A DNA stretch of 64,000 bases from Streptomyces sp. cf386. GTDB lineage: Bacteria > Actinomycetota > Actinomycetes > Streptomycetales > Streptomycetaceae. Position numbers and translations under genes: made by a program. The stretch lies in assembly GCF_900103585.1 (NCBI RefSeq), contig NZ_FNHV01000019.1, positions 116,590 through 180,589 on the forward strand, given 5' to 3'. How positions within the stretch are numbered: the stretch's first letter is position 1; each line of letters begins with the position of its first letter. The notes under the pieces were generated by a model. It did not search any database and had not been told where the DNA came from. It saw only the letters and a list, made by a program, of their open reading frames with translations. Of the stretch, positions 49,279 to 57,575 are shown piece after piece.

Positions 49279-50055
49279 GTGTCGTCACAGTCGTCCCGCA
49301 TGCACCGAAAGCGCTGGATCACCGGTCTGGCCGGTGCCGCCGCGCTCGTCATCGCCTTCCCCAGCACCGCCTTCGCGGCCCCGCCCGCGGCGCTGCCCGC
49401 CAACGCCGAGGCGGCCGAGCAGACGTACCAGCCCGCCTACGACTACGACACGGACGGCTGCTACTCCACGCCCGCCATCGGCCCCGACGGAACCGTCAAC
49501 GGCGGCCTGAACCCGACCGGTTCGCTCAGCGGCGACTGCCGTGACGCCTCGGACCTGGACAACACCAACGGGTACTCGCGCTACAAGTGCAACAACGGCT
49601 GGTGCGCCTACATGTACGGCCTGTATTTCGAGAAGGACCAGGCGATAGCGAACAGCAGCATCGGCGGGCACCGGCACGACTGGGAGCACGTCGTGGTGTG
49701 GGTGCAGAACAACGCGGTGCAGTACGTCTCGACGTCCAACCACGGCTCGTTCACGATCAGCCCCGCGTCCTCGGTGCGCTTCGACGGCACGCACGCGAAG
49801 ATCGTGTACCACAAGGACGGCGTCAGCACGCACTGCTTCCGGCTCGCGGGCTCCAACGACGAGCCGCCGGAGAACCACAAGGGCACCTGGCAGTACCCAC
49901 CGCTGGTCGGCTGGAACGGCTACCCGTCGGGCGTGCGCGACAAGCTGGTCGCCTACAACTTCGGCAGCGCCAACTTCGGTCTGAAGGACGCCAACTTCGC
50001 GAATCACCTGGCGTCGGCGAAGCCCTCGGGGATCGCGTTCGACCCCAACGCCTGA
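49279..50055 (+). CDS. Secreted NPP1/Nep1-like protein (NLP)
   Basis: 258 residues. Sec signal 1-33 ending AFA (WITGLAGAAALVIAFPSTAFA). The mature domain contains the NLP hallmark GHRHDWE plus VVVWV and metal-site His/Asp/Glu residues, and several Cys. NLPs from fungi, oomycetes and some bacteria permeabilise eudicot plasma membranes by binding sphingolipids; not all are toxic. The 142-base upstream gap has an AGGAGGA ribosome site (start GTG 49279). A strong hairpin terminates it. No linked virulence gene. Confidence 0.93.
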   Translation: MSSQSSRMHRKRWITGLAGAAALVIAFPSTAFAAPPAALPANAEAAEQTYQPAYDYDTDGCYSTPAIGPDGTVNGGLNPTGSLSGDCRDASDLDNTNGYSRYKCNNGWCAYMYGLYFEKDQAIANSSIGGHRHDWEHVVVWVQNNAVQYVSTSNHGSFTISPASSVRFDGTHAKIVYHKDGVSTHCFRLAGSNDEPPENHKGTWQYPPLVGWNGYPSGVRDKLVAYNFGSANFGLKDANFANHLASAKPSGIAFDPNA

Positions 50056-50066
50056 GTCGGTAGGGC

Positions 50067-50122
50067 GATCGGGCGCGGGACCTAGGACCCGGGCACGTCC
50101 GGCTTCCGTCCCGCGCCCGATC
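50067..50122. terminator. Strong hairpin terminator after NLP gene
   Basis: Perfect 15-base arms GATCGGGCGCGGGAC (50067-50081) and GTCCCGCGCCCGATC (50108-50122) with a 26-base loop that can itself fold. It separates the NLP gene from the next plus-strand gene; no T tract. Confidence 0.85.
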
Positions 50123-50156
50123 CCCTCCCACCGGCAGGCCGCATAGCGTCCCGTTC

Positions 50157-51182
50157 ATGGACATGAGCTTGACGAACACCACGAGCGGGCACCTCGAAGA
50201 AGCCCTGGAACGCCTCCACGCATCCGGCCCGGAACGAGACGGCTGGCTGTCCAACCACGCCCCCATGGTCGTCGAAGCCCTCGCCGCGCACGGTCGGGCG
50301 GGGGCCGTCCACCACTGGCTGGACCTCTACCGCGACAGGCTGGAGGACTTCCCCGACCGCGTCGCCCCCGTCACCGACGCCAACTGGGCCTCGGCGCTGG
50401 GCGATCCGCGCCGCATCACCGACTGGACCGACCACTACTCCCGCGCTCTCGCCGACCGTCCCTGGAGGAGCGTTCTCGCCGAGTGGTGGCCGCGTCTGCT
50501 GCCCGGGATGTACGGCGGCGCCACGCACACCGTCATCCGGGTCGGCCACGCCGTACGCGCCCTCCAGGCGGGCGAGAACGGGCCCCGGCTGACCGAACTC
50601 GCGCACGCGCTGGGCTATTGGGCGGCGCGCCACCAGCCCGTCGCCGGCGTCGCCGCGCTGCCGGGCGCGCCGACCGCCACGGAGGCCCTGGACGCCGTAC
50701 CGGCGATCGATCCCGGGCACGTGGGATTCCGCACCCGTCTGGCCGCCGTACGCCGGCTGCCCGTCTGGGCCGGCGACGTGACCGACCCGGACACCGCGAA
50801 GGACCGCCTCGCCGAGCTCGTCCGGGCCGCGACCCACCGCTACGCCACCCACGGCCACGGCGAGCCGACCATGCTCGTGCACGCGGCGACGGCACCCAAC
50901 GCCGTGTTGCGCACCCTGGATTCACTGCCCCGCGACCAATGGGTGCCGAGCCTGCACGCGGCCTGGACGGCCTCCGCCGCCGTGACGGCGATGTACGGGC
51001 CGGTCGAACCGGTCGCCTATGTACCGCCGGCGCGACTGACGGCCGAGGAGGTCCTGGAGAAGGCCCTCGCCCACGGCGACGAGCACGTCATCAAGCTCAC
51101 CGACACGGCCCTGGACATCGGTGACGACCTCGCCCTCGCGGCCGCGCTGCGGGCGGTCGAGATCAGCCGGCCTCTGGTCTGA
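50157..51182 (+). CDS. Questin-oxidase-like (DUF4243) protein
   Basis: 341 residues. GWLSNHAPMVVEALAAHG corresponds to the NHGPM segment of the questin oxidase family (Baeyer-Villiger-type ring cleavage in fungi); FLL.L-like PRLLPGMYGGATHTVIRVGHAVR and GYWAAR also fit. Two conserved His (THTVIRVGH) may bind a metal or substrate. Bacterial substrates unknown. Converges with the ArsR-type gene, overlapping it by 20 bases. Confidence 0.75.
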   Translation: MDMSLTNTTSGHLEEALERLHASGPERDGWLSNHAPMVVEALAAHGRAGAVHHWLDLYRDRLEDFPDRVAPVTDANWASALGDPRRITDWTDHYSRALADRPWRSVLAEWWPRLLPGMYGGATHTVIRVGHAVRALQAGENGPRLTELAHALGYWAARHQPVAGVAALPGAPTATEALDAVPAIDPGHVGFRTRLAAVRRLPVWAGDVTDPDTAKDRLAELVRAATHRYATHGHGEPTMLVHAATAPNAVLRTLDSLPRDQWVPSLHAAWTASAAVTAMYGPVEPVAYVPPARLTAEEVLEKALAHGDEHVIKLTDTALDIGDDLALAAALRAVEISRPLV

Positions 51183-52170
51183 CGTCCCCGTCGGACAAGG
51201 CGTCGCCCAGAGCCGTTCGCCCGTACAGCACGTAGTGGCCCTGCCGCCGGGACACCAGCAGGCCCGCCTCCCGCAGGACCGACAGGTGGGCGGACACCGT
51301 CGAGGGGGCCAGGCCGTGGCGGCGGGCCAGGTCCGTCGTCGAGGACGGCGTGGTGAGTCCGGCGAGGACGGCCGCGCGCTGGTGGCCGAGCAGCCGGGCG
51401 AGCGCCTGCGGCGGACGCGGCGCGGGAGCGGTATGGAGGCGGCCCATGCCCCGCGCGGGGTAAATGACCGTGGGCTGCCAGGGCCGCGCGAAGCCGCTCA
51501 CCACGTCCGGCCACACGAACACGCTCGGCATGAGCAACACACCTCTGCCGTCCGGTCGTTGGGCGTCCGGCACGTCGCCGTACCTGCGCAGGGTGAGGGT
51601 GTGGTCGACCCAGTCGACGGCCGGATGCAGCCCGGTGAGCAGCGCGTCGAGGCCGCCGTCCGCCGCCTCGCGCGAGCGGTGCGCGATGTCGGCCTCCAGG
51701 ACGGCACGGTGACGCGGCCAGTCCGGGGCGAGCAGGGCGTGCCAGGCCCGTTCGGTGAGGTCGGCCAGGCGCCGCACGGTGGCGGCGGGGTCGTCGAGCG
51801 CGGCACGCCCCTGCGGTGACTCGGCGAGACCCGGGGTGCAGGCCAGGGAACGGGTCATCTCGGCGTGCGCCAGGGCAGGGTCGGTGGCACGCAGGCGGGC
51901 CAGCTCGTCGTCGAAGGAGGGGTACGGCTCCTGCGGGGGCGGGCCGAGGAAGTCGGGGGTGTAGCCGCCCGGGGGTGGGACGAACAGCCACAGCGGTGAC
52001 AGGTCGAGGCCGGCCACCGTACGGCGTACCCGACGCAGCCAGCCTTGGTGGTAGCCGTGCCGGGAAGGTCGGCGCAGCATGCGCAGTGCCTCGTGGGTCT
52101 GGCACAGCGGGGAGATCGCGAACCGGCAGCGCGTGAGGTCGTCGGTGCCGAGGTGCAGGGCGAGCGGCAT
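51163..52170 (-). CDS. ArsR-type regulator with long N-terminal domain
   Basis: 335 residues. The N-terminal 240 residues (MPLALHLGTDDLTRCRFAIS, FLGPPPQEPYPSFDDEL) match a domain common in actinobacterial one-component regulators; it senses an unknown ligand. The C-terminal winged helix is ARLLGHQRAAVLAGLTTPSSTTDLARRHGLAPSTVSAHLSVLREAGLLVSRRQG. Divergent from the MFS gene 126 bases away, which it probably regulates. GGGGGA precedes ATG 52170. Confidence 0.85.
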   Translation of the reverse strand: MPLALHLGTDDLTRCRFAISPLCQTHEALRMLRRPSRHGYHQGWLRRVRRTVAGLDLSPLWLFVPPPGGYTPDFLGPPPQEPYPSFDDELARLRATDPALAHAEMTRSLACTPGLAESPQGRAALDDPAATVRRLADLTERAWHALLAPDWPRHRAVLEADIAHRSREAADGGLDALLTGLHPAVDWVDHTLTLRRYGDVPDAQRPDGRGVLLMPSVFVWPDVVSGFARPWQPTVIYPARGMGRLHTAPAPRPPQALARLLGHQRAAVLAGLTTPSSTTDLARRHGLAPSTVSAHLSVLREAGLLVSRRQGHYVLYGRTALGDALSDGDVRPEAG

Positions 52171-52295
52171 GACGTCCCCCCGTCGTGAGCCCCAAGGATT
52201 CTTCCGCGAATGATTCGTCCTGGATCGAAAGAGTAGAGGCGTCCGCCGCACCCCCGCACGCTTGCCCCGACTCCCCCTGTCGGAAAGGCGGTTGG

Positions 52296-53507
52296 ATGGG
52301 CAGCGTAGGTCCGGCTCCCTGGCGGCGTGCCGCCGTCGTCGCGGCGCTGATGCTGGCGGCGTTCACCTTCAACACCACCGAGAACCTGCCGGTCGGCCTG
52401 CTCGGGCTCATGGCGGACGACCTGGGAGTGTCACTGGCGGCCGTGGGCGCCCTGGTCACCGGGTACGGCCTGACCGTGGCCGTCGTGTCGCTGCCCCTTG
52501 CCCATGCCACGCGGTCCGTGCCTCGCCGGTATCTGCTGGCGGGGCTGCTGGGGCTGCTCGCCGTGGCGAGTTGGGTGTCGGCGCTCGGCGGGATGTCCTA
52601 CGGGGTGCTGCTGGCGGCGCGGGTGGCGACGGCGCTGACGCAGGCGGTGTTCTGGGCGGTGATGGGGCCGGTCGCGGTCGGTCTGTTCCCTCCGGAGCGG
52701 CGGGGGCGGGTCATCGGTCTGCTGTCGGTCGGCGGTTCCCTGGCCACGGTGGCCGGGGTTCCGGCCGGGACCTGGCTGGGCGGGCACACCGGCTGGCGGA
52801 CGCCGTTCGCGCTGCTCGGCGTGCTGGCGCTCGTCTCGCTCGTGACCATCGGTGTGCTGCTGCCGTCGTCCCGCCCGGAGGACGGCCACTCCGCGTACGG
52901 CGCGGCTCCCGACCGGCGCGGGTTCCGCGTGGTGCTGACCGTGACCGCCCTGTCGGTGACCGGTGCCTTCGCCGCCTTCACCTACGTCGTCGCCTTCCTC
53001 GACGAGGTGAGCGGACTCGGCGAGGACGCGGTGAGCGCGGTGCTGTTCGCCTTCGGCGGGGCGGCGCTCGCCGGGGTCATGGTGGCCGGGCCGCTCCTCG
53101 AGCGCTACCCACGGGCCACGCTGGCCGTGCCGGTGGCAGCCCAGGCGGTGGCGCTCCTCGGCCTCTGGGCGACCGGTCACGTCCCGGTGGCGAGCGTCGT
53201 GCTGATCATGCTGCTGGGTGCCTCGGTGGCATCCGCCTTCATGGCGACACAGAGCCGGGTGCTCCAGGTGGCGCCGGGCCGCACCGAGACCGCGCTCGCC
53301 GCCAACTCCGCCGCCTACAACCTGGGCATCGCCGCCGGTGCGCTGCTCGGCGGTGCGCTGCTGCCCTCGGCCGGGGTGCGTGGCACGTTCCTGGTCGGAG
53401 GGCTGCTGACGGTGGGGGCGCTCGCGGTGCTCGGCCTTCCGCTGCGGCGCGCGGGCGGCAAGGGGCGGGCGCGAATGGGGCACTACCGTGCGGACGCGGG
53501 GCGGTGA
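52296..53507 (+). CDS. MFS transporter (AraJ/DHA1 type)
   Basis: 403 residues, 12 membrane segments. AAFTFNTTENLPVGLLGLMADDLGVS and GRVIGLLSVGGSLATVAGVPAGTWLG match drug/sugar efflux proteins of the YdeA/AraJ/DHA1 group. ATG 52296 follows GGAAAGG. Regulated probably by the divergent ArsR-type protein. Confidence 0.88.
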   Translation: MGSVGPAPWRRAAVVAALMLAAFTFNTTENLPVGLLGLMADDLGVSLAAVGALVTGYGLTVAVVSLPLAHATRSVPRRYLLAGLLGLLAVASWVSALGGMSYGVLLAARVATALTQAVFWAVMGPVAVGLFPPERRGRVIGLLSVGGSLATVAGVPAGTWLGGHTGWRTPFALLGVLALVSLVTIGVLLPSSRPEDGHSAYGAAPDRRGFRVVLTVTALSVTGAFAAFTYVVAFLDEVSGLGEDAVSAVLFAFGGAALAGVMVAGPLLERYPRATLAVPVAAQAVALLGLWATGHVPVASVVLIMLLGASVASAFMATQSRVLQVAPGRTETALAANSAAYNLGIAAGALLGGALLPSAGVRGTFLVGGLLTVGALAVLGLPLRRAGGKGRARMGHYRADAGR

Positions 53508-53524
53508 CGGTCTATCGTGTCCGC

Positions 53525-54460
53525 ATGTCCGTCCCTGAACTGATCCGTATCGTCTCCCGCGACTCGCCGATGGCACTCGCCCAAGTGGAGCGTGTCCGCG
53601 CCGAGTTGGCGGTCCTGCACCCGGGTGTGCGCACCGAGGTCGTGCCCGTGAAGACGACCGGTGACAAGTGGATGGGCGATCTGTCCAAGGTCGAGGGCAA
53701 GGGCGCGTTCACCAAGGAGGTCGACGCCGCTCTGCTGGCGGGCGAGGCCGATCTCGCCGTGCACTGCGTCAAGGACGTCCCCGCCGACCGTCCGCTGCCC
53801 GCGGGGACGACGTTCGCCGCGTTCCTGAAGCGGGACGACATCCGGGACGCCCTCATCCACCCCGGTGGGCTCACGCTGGACGAGCTGCCGGCCGGGACCC
53901 GGATCGGCACCTCCTCGGTGCGCCGGGTCGCCCAGCTGGCCGCCACCCACCCGCACCTGGAGTGCGTGCCGTTCCGCGGCAACGCCAACCGGCGGCTGGA
54001 GAAGCTTGCCGCCGGTGAGGCGGACGCGCTGCTGCTCGCGCTGGCCGGCCTCGAACGCATCGGCCGCACCGACGTGATCAGCGAGGTCCTCTCCCCCGAG
54101 GTGATGATGCCGCCGATCGGTGCGGGCATCCTCGCGCTGCAGTGCCGGGAGGGCGACACGGAGCTCATCGACGCGGTCAGCGGCCTCGGTGACCCGGACA
54201 CCTATCGGGAGGCCACGGCCGAGCGCATGTTCCTGCACGTCCTGCAGGGGCACTGCAACAGCCCGATCGCCGGGTACGCGCGCGTGGACCGCGGCGGCGA
54301 GCTGTCGCTGCGCGCCTGTGTGTTCACCCCGGACGGCAAGACACGGCTGAACGCCCACGAGCGGGCCGGCCGCCTGGACCCCGCCACGCTCGGTACGTCG
54401 GTCGCCGTCGCCCTGCTGCGGCAGGGCGCCCGCGAGATGATCGACGGCATCCCGCACTGA
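53525..54460 (+). CDS. hemC: Porphobilinogen deaminase (hydroxymethylbilane synthase)
   Basis: 311 residues. IVSRDSPMALAQVERV, KVEGKGAFTKEVDAALL, AVHCVKDVP (catalytic Asp), GTSSVRR and LQGHCNSPIAGY, where Cys anchors the dipyrromethane cofactor. Builds hydroxymethylbilane for heme, cobalamin and siroheme. No other hem gene is nearby, so this may be a second copy. TATCGT at 53513-53518 ends six bases before the ATG, fitting a leaderless promoter. Confidence 0.95.
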   Translation: MSVPELIRIVSRDSPMALAQVERVRAELAVLHPGVRTEVVPVKTTGDKWMGDLSKVEGKGAFTKEVDAALLAGEADLAVHCVKDVPADRPLPAGTTFAAFLKRDDIRDALIHPGGLTLDELPAGTRIGTSSVRRVAQLAATHPHLECVPFRGNANRRLEKLAAGEADALLLALAGLERIGRTDVISEVLSPEVMMPPIGAGILALQCREGDTELIDAVSGLGDPDTYREATAERMFLHVLQGHCNSPIAGYARVDRGGELSLRACVFTPDGKTRLNAHERAGRLDPATLGTSVAVALLRQGAREMIDGIPH

Positions 54461-54495
54461 GAACCTGTGTCATCCGGCGGGTCGGCGCTCGCGCG

Positions 54496-55017
54496 TCAGG
54501 CGGTGCCCTCTTCGGCCTGGTCGCGCAGGAAGTTGCTCACCTGGAGCGCGAGGCCGTCCCGCAGGGTGGCGGCGTGGGCGCCGACGGAACCCTCCTGGAG
54601 GCCGAGGCCGCCGGTCCACAGCCGACGGTCGGCCCACTCCTCCTCGACGCGCAGCTGGATCTGCACATCGACCTGGCTCAGGCTCGCCTCGGGGCCGGCG
54701 GCGTAGAGCACGGCGGTGGCCCGGCGCAGCGGGTAGACGTCGAAGCCCTCGATGAACTGCGAGTTGCGCCAGTCGATGAACGCGGCCTCCCCGTCCCGGC
54801 CGATCCGCACGTCGATCTGGCCGTCCTCGAGGTGGATGCCGAGGTGCCTCTCGCCGCGGTTCTCGACGGTGACGCGGACCCTGAAGTACGTCAGCCCCTC
54901 GGCGGCGTCGTCCCGCCCGCGCGGCGGCTCGGCGGACTCCAGGCAGTGGACGCGGACACGCAGACCGGCATGCTCGTCGTACTCGTGCCAGTCCCCGACC
55001 ACGTTCGGCTCGTACAC
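54496..55017 (-). CDS. Uncharacterised protein, 173 residues
   Basis: No family recognised. It starts YEPNVVGDWHEYDEHAG; the middle (YFRVRVTVENRGERHLGIHLED) reads as a beta-sandwich strand pair, and the end has QIQLRVEEEWADRRLW. No signal peptide or membrane segment. GAGGTGG precedes GTG 55017 and a good promoter lies upstream. Possibly an immunoglobulin-like accessory domain; function unknown. Confidence 0.7.
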   Translation of the reverse strand: MYEPNVVGDWHEYDEHAGLRVRVHCLESAEPPRGRDDAAEGLTYFRVRVTVENRGERHLGIHLEDGQIDVRIGRDGEAAFIDWRNSQFIEGFDVYPLRRATAVLYAAGPEASLSQVDVQIQLRVEEEWADRRLWTGGLGLQEGSVGAHAATLRDGLALQVSNFLRDQAEEGTA

Positions 55018-55044
55018 AATCCACCTCTCGACCCAGAGAGCTGC

Positions 55045-55074
55045 TTCCTATCTTTGCGCTCAGTGCACTGTCAA
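55045..55074 (-). promoter_or_regulatory. Vegetative promoter of the 54496-55017 gene
   Basis: On the minus strand, TTGACA (55074-55069) and TAGGAA (55050-55045) are 18 bases apart, about 28 bases before the GTG start. The perfect palindrome CAGTGCACTG (55061-55070) overlaps the -35, a plausible operator. Confidence 0.65.
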
Positions 55075-55110
55075 ATGAGCAGAATGCGCTGTGGCCAGCC
55101 CATTCGCCCC

Positions 55111-55127
55111 CTTGATCACCGATCAAG
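55111..55127. promoter_or_regulatory. Perfect palindrome CTTGATC-ACC-GATCAAG
   Basis: Seven-base arms with a three-base centre, in the gene-free 55018-55219. It lies 37 bases upstream of the -35 above and beyond the stop of the ABC permease. Operator-like; binding protein unknown. Confidence 0.55.
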
Positions 55128-55219
55128 CCGTGGGCAGGAAGAATCCGCTTTCTGGCCCGGCGACCGTGTTCACCCACGTGCCGCACATCACGTTCCGCAC
55201 CAAGATCGGCGGGCCGGGA

Positions 55220-56080
55220 TCAGCGGGCCAGTCGGCCCAGCAGCGAGGAGGCCGCGGTGATGCCGAGCACGGCGGCCACCAGCAGGACGGCGAAGTCGAG
55301 CGCGAGGTGCGCGGGGGTGCCGAGGAGGAGGCCGCGCAGGGCGTCGACCTGGTAGCTGAGCGGGTTGGCCTTGCTGACCGCCTGGAGCCAGCCCGGCATC
55401 ACGGACAGCGGGTACAGGGCGTTGGAGCCGAAGAACAGCGGCATCGTGATGGCCTGCCCGAAGCCCATCAGCCGGTCACGGTTGAGGACGATGCCGGCGA
55501 TGGTGATCGACAGGCAGGAGAAGAACGCCGATCCGAGGACGACGACCGCGGCGACGCCGAGCAGCTTGAGCGGGTTCCAGGTCAGCGCAACGCCCAGCAC
55601 CGCGGCGATGAGGATCACGACGACCGCCTGGACCAGGGACTTCACCCCGGCCGCGAACGCCTTGCCGGTGATCAGGGCCGACCGCGGGGTCGGGGTGACG
55701 AGGAGCTTGTTGAGGACGCCGGCGTCGCGCTCCCAGATGATCTGGATGCCGTAGAAGATGGCGATGAACATCGCGGACTGGGCGATGATGCCGGGCGCCA
55801 GATAGTCGATGTAGGGGACGCCGTCGGTGGGGATCGCCCGGAGCCGGGTGAAGGTCTGGCCGAAGATCAGCAGCCAGAGGGCGGGCTGGACCGCGCGGGT
55901 GTACAGCTCGGTGCGGTCGTGCCGCAGCTTCTGCAGCTCGACGGCGCACATGGCCGCGACACGGGCGGGCAGCAGCCGCCAGCCCGCGCGGGGTTCGGGC
56001 GGCGAGAGCAGCAGGTCGATGCCGACGGGTTCGGCCCGGTCAGCCGACGCGGCGGGCGGTGCGGCGGGTGCTTCGGACAT
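55220..56080 (-). CDS. ABC-2 type exporter permease (DrrB-like)
   Basis: 286 residues, six membrane segments. Typical features: RAVQPALWLLIFGQTFTRLR, YIDYLAPGIIAQSAMFIAIFYG, WERDAGVLNKLLVTPTPRSALITGK and FFGSNALYPLSVMPGWLQAVSKANPLSYQVDALRG, the ABC-2 signature. ATG 56080 has GGAG nine bases upstream and lies 41 bases inside the ATPase gene. Exports a drug or lipid with the ATPase. Confidence 0.93.
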   Translation of the reverse strand: MSEAPAAPPAASADRAEPVGIDLLLSPPEPRAGWRLLPARVAAMCAVELQKLRHDRTELYTRAVQPALWLLIFGQTFTRLRAIPTDGVPYIDYLAPGIIAQSAMFIAIFYGIQIIWERDAGVLNKLLVTPTPRSALITGKAFAAGVKSLVQAVVVILIAAVLGVALTWNPLKLLGVAAVVVLGSAFFSCLSITIAGIVLNRDRLMGFGQAITMPLFFGSNALYPLSVMPGWLQAVSKANPLSYQVDALRGLLLGTPAHLALDFAVLLVAAVLGITAASSLLGRLAR

Positions 56081-56888
56081 CGCGGAAGTCTCCTGAACTC
56101 TCGTCGAGTCCGCTGCCCCCGACGTCGCGGAAGACGTCCTCCAGCGTGGGCAGCGGGTCGGTGTCGGCCCCGCCGGCGGCACGCCTGCGCGCGCCGAGCC
56201 CCTCCCTGAGCTCGGCCGGGGTGCCGAGGGCCCGGATGCGGCCGCGGTGCATCAGGCCGATCCGGTCGCAGTACTGGTCGGCCTCGTCCATGTAGTGGGT
56301 GGTGACCAGGACCGTCATGCCGGTGGCGGCGCGGACGGCGCCGATGTGCTCCCACACCCCGGTGCGGGCGATCGGGTCGAGGCCGATGGTGGGTTCGTCG
56401 AGGATCAGCAGCCGGGGCGCGCTGACCAGGGCCTGGGCCAGTTCGAGCCGGCGGACCATGCCGCCGGAGTAGGTGCCGGCCAGCCGGTCGGCGGCGTCGG
56501 TGAGGCCTACGGCGGCCAGCGCCTGGCCGACCCGTGCGGAGCGTTCGCGGCGGGGCACGTCGAAGACGCGGGCGAACAGGGCGACGTTCTCCCGGCCGGT
56601 GAGGCTCGCGTCGGCGGACAGCTGCTGCGGGACGTAGCCGAGCAGGCGCCGTACGGCCATGCGGTCGCCTGCGGCGTCGTGCCCGAAGACGCGGACCATG
56701 CCGGCGGGGACCGGAAGGAGGGTGGTCATGCAGCGGATCGCCGTGGTCTTCCCGGCGCCGTTGGGACCGAGCAGCCCGAAGACCTCGCCCTCGCGCACCG
56801 TCAGATCGAGTCCGTCCACCGCGTTGGTCTCACCGAAGGCGTAGGCGAGCCCGGTGCAGGCCACGGCCTCGGCGACGTCTGGTGTCAT
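56040..56888 (-). CDS. ABC exporter ATPase (DrrA-like)
   Basis: 282 residues. Walker A GPNGAGKTT, Q-loop YVPQQLS, signature YSGGMVRRLELAQAL, Walker B LLILDEPTIGLD and H-loop TTHYMDEAD. C-terminal DrrA-type extension (LPTLEDVFRDVGG). Its ATG overlaps the MarR stop (ATGA). Confidence 0.95.
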   Translation of the reverse strand: MTPDVAEAVACTGLAYAFGETNAVDGLDLTVREGEVFGLLGPNGAGKTTAIRCMTTLLPVPAGMVRVFGHDAAGDRMAVRRLLGYVPQQLSADASLTGRENVALFARVFDVPRRERSARVGQALAAVGLTDAADRLAGTYSGGMVRRLELAQALVSAPRLLILDEPTIGLDPIARTGVWEHIGAVRAATGMTVLVTTHYMDEADQYCDRIGLMHRGRIRALGTPAELREGLGARRRAAGGADTDPLPTLEDVFRDVGGSGLDESSGDFRDVRSTRRTARRVG

Positions 56889-57340
56889 GGGCGCTCGCCC
56901 TCCTCACGCAGTGTGTCGGCCAGTCTGCGCAGCGCCGGGACCGCCGCGAGCAGCGTCTCCCGGTCCGTCTCGTCGAGGCGGGCCAGCCGGTTTCGTACGA
57001 GGTCGGCGCGCCGCCTGCGCCACTCGCTCAGCCGGGCCTCGGCCGCGGGAGTGGGCAGCAGTCGGGCGGCGCGCCGGTCGGCCGGGTCGGTCTCACGGAC
57101 CAGATAGCCCTGCCGGGCCAGCTGGTTGACCAGCGTCGAGACCGAGTTGCCCGCCAGGTACAACTCCTTGGCCGCGTCCGAGATCCCGATGCCGGGCCGC
57201 TCGGCGACCAGCCGGAGCAGCTCCACCTCGGCGCTGCGCAGCCGCGGGTCGGGCATCTCCCGCCGCAGCCTGCGCCGGATCAGCCGTTGGACCCCGACGA
57301 GCGCGTCGGCCAGTTCCTCCGGGAAGGACTCGTCCGCCAT
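56885..57340 (-). CDS. MarR-family repressor of ABC exporter
   Basis: 151 residues. Winged helix: ISDAAKELYLAGNSVSTLVNQLARQGYLVRETDPADRRAARLLPT. First gene of the MarR-ATPase-permease operon, coupled by overlaps. A perfect palindrome lies ten bases upstream of its ATG, the presumed autoregulatory operator; a drug-like ligand would release it. Confidence 0.92.
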   Translation of the reverse strand: MADESFPEELADALVGVQRLIRRRLRREMPDPRLRSAEVELLRLVAERPGIGISDAAKELYLAGNSVSTLVNQLARQGYLVRETDPADRRAARLLPTPAAEARLSEWRRRRADLVRNRLARLDETDRETLLAAVPALRRLADTLREEGERP

Positions 57341-57349
57341 GCTGTCGAG

Positions 57350-57372
57350 ATTACCTCTGTAGCAGAGGTAAT
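57350..57372. promoter_or_regulatory. Palindromic MarR operator
   Basis: ATTACCTCTG-TAG-CAGAGGTAAT: perfect ten-base arms, three-base centre. A further half-site GCAGAGGT follows at 57375-57382. Position before the MarR start fits autorepression of the exporter operon. Confidence 0.85.
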
Positions 57373-57575
57373 GAGCAGAGGTGGAGGACCCAAGGAACGG
57401 CAAAGTGTTTCGGGTACTATTTCTACGGGAATTGTCCCTTATGTGCTTCGGACAGGAGGCACGTCCGTGGGAGCCGGCCCGCCAGGTCCCTGGGTGTCTC
57501 CGAGAGGTCCGTAGGCGCGTCCGCACCTCCCATGGTGTCTGTCCAGTCAGCACCTGCTGAGGGAGGTGCGCACTC

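Noticed and set aside
57407..57432. Possible SigB-type autoregulatory promoter (GTTT, GGGTAC, GGGAAT)
   Set aside because: GGGTAC at 57412 is only one base from GTTT, and GTTT-N16-GGGAAT deviates at the -10; not good enough to call.
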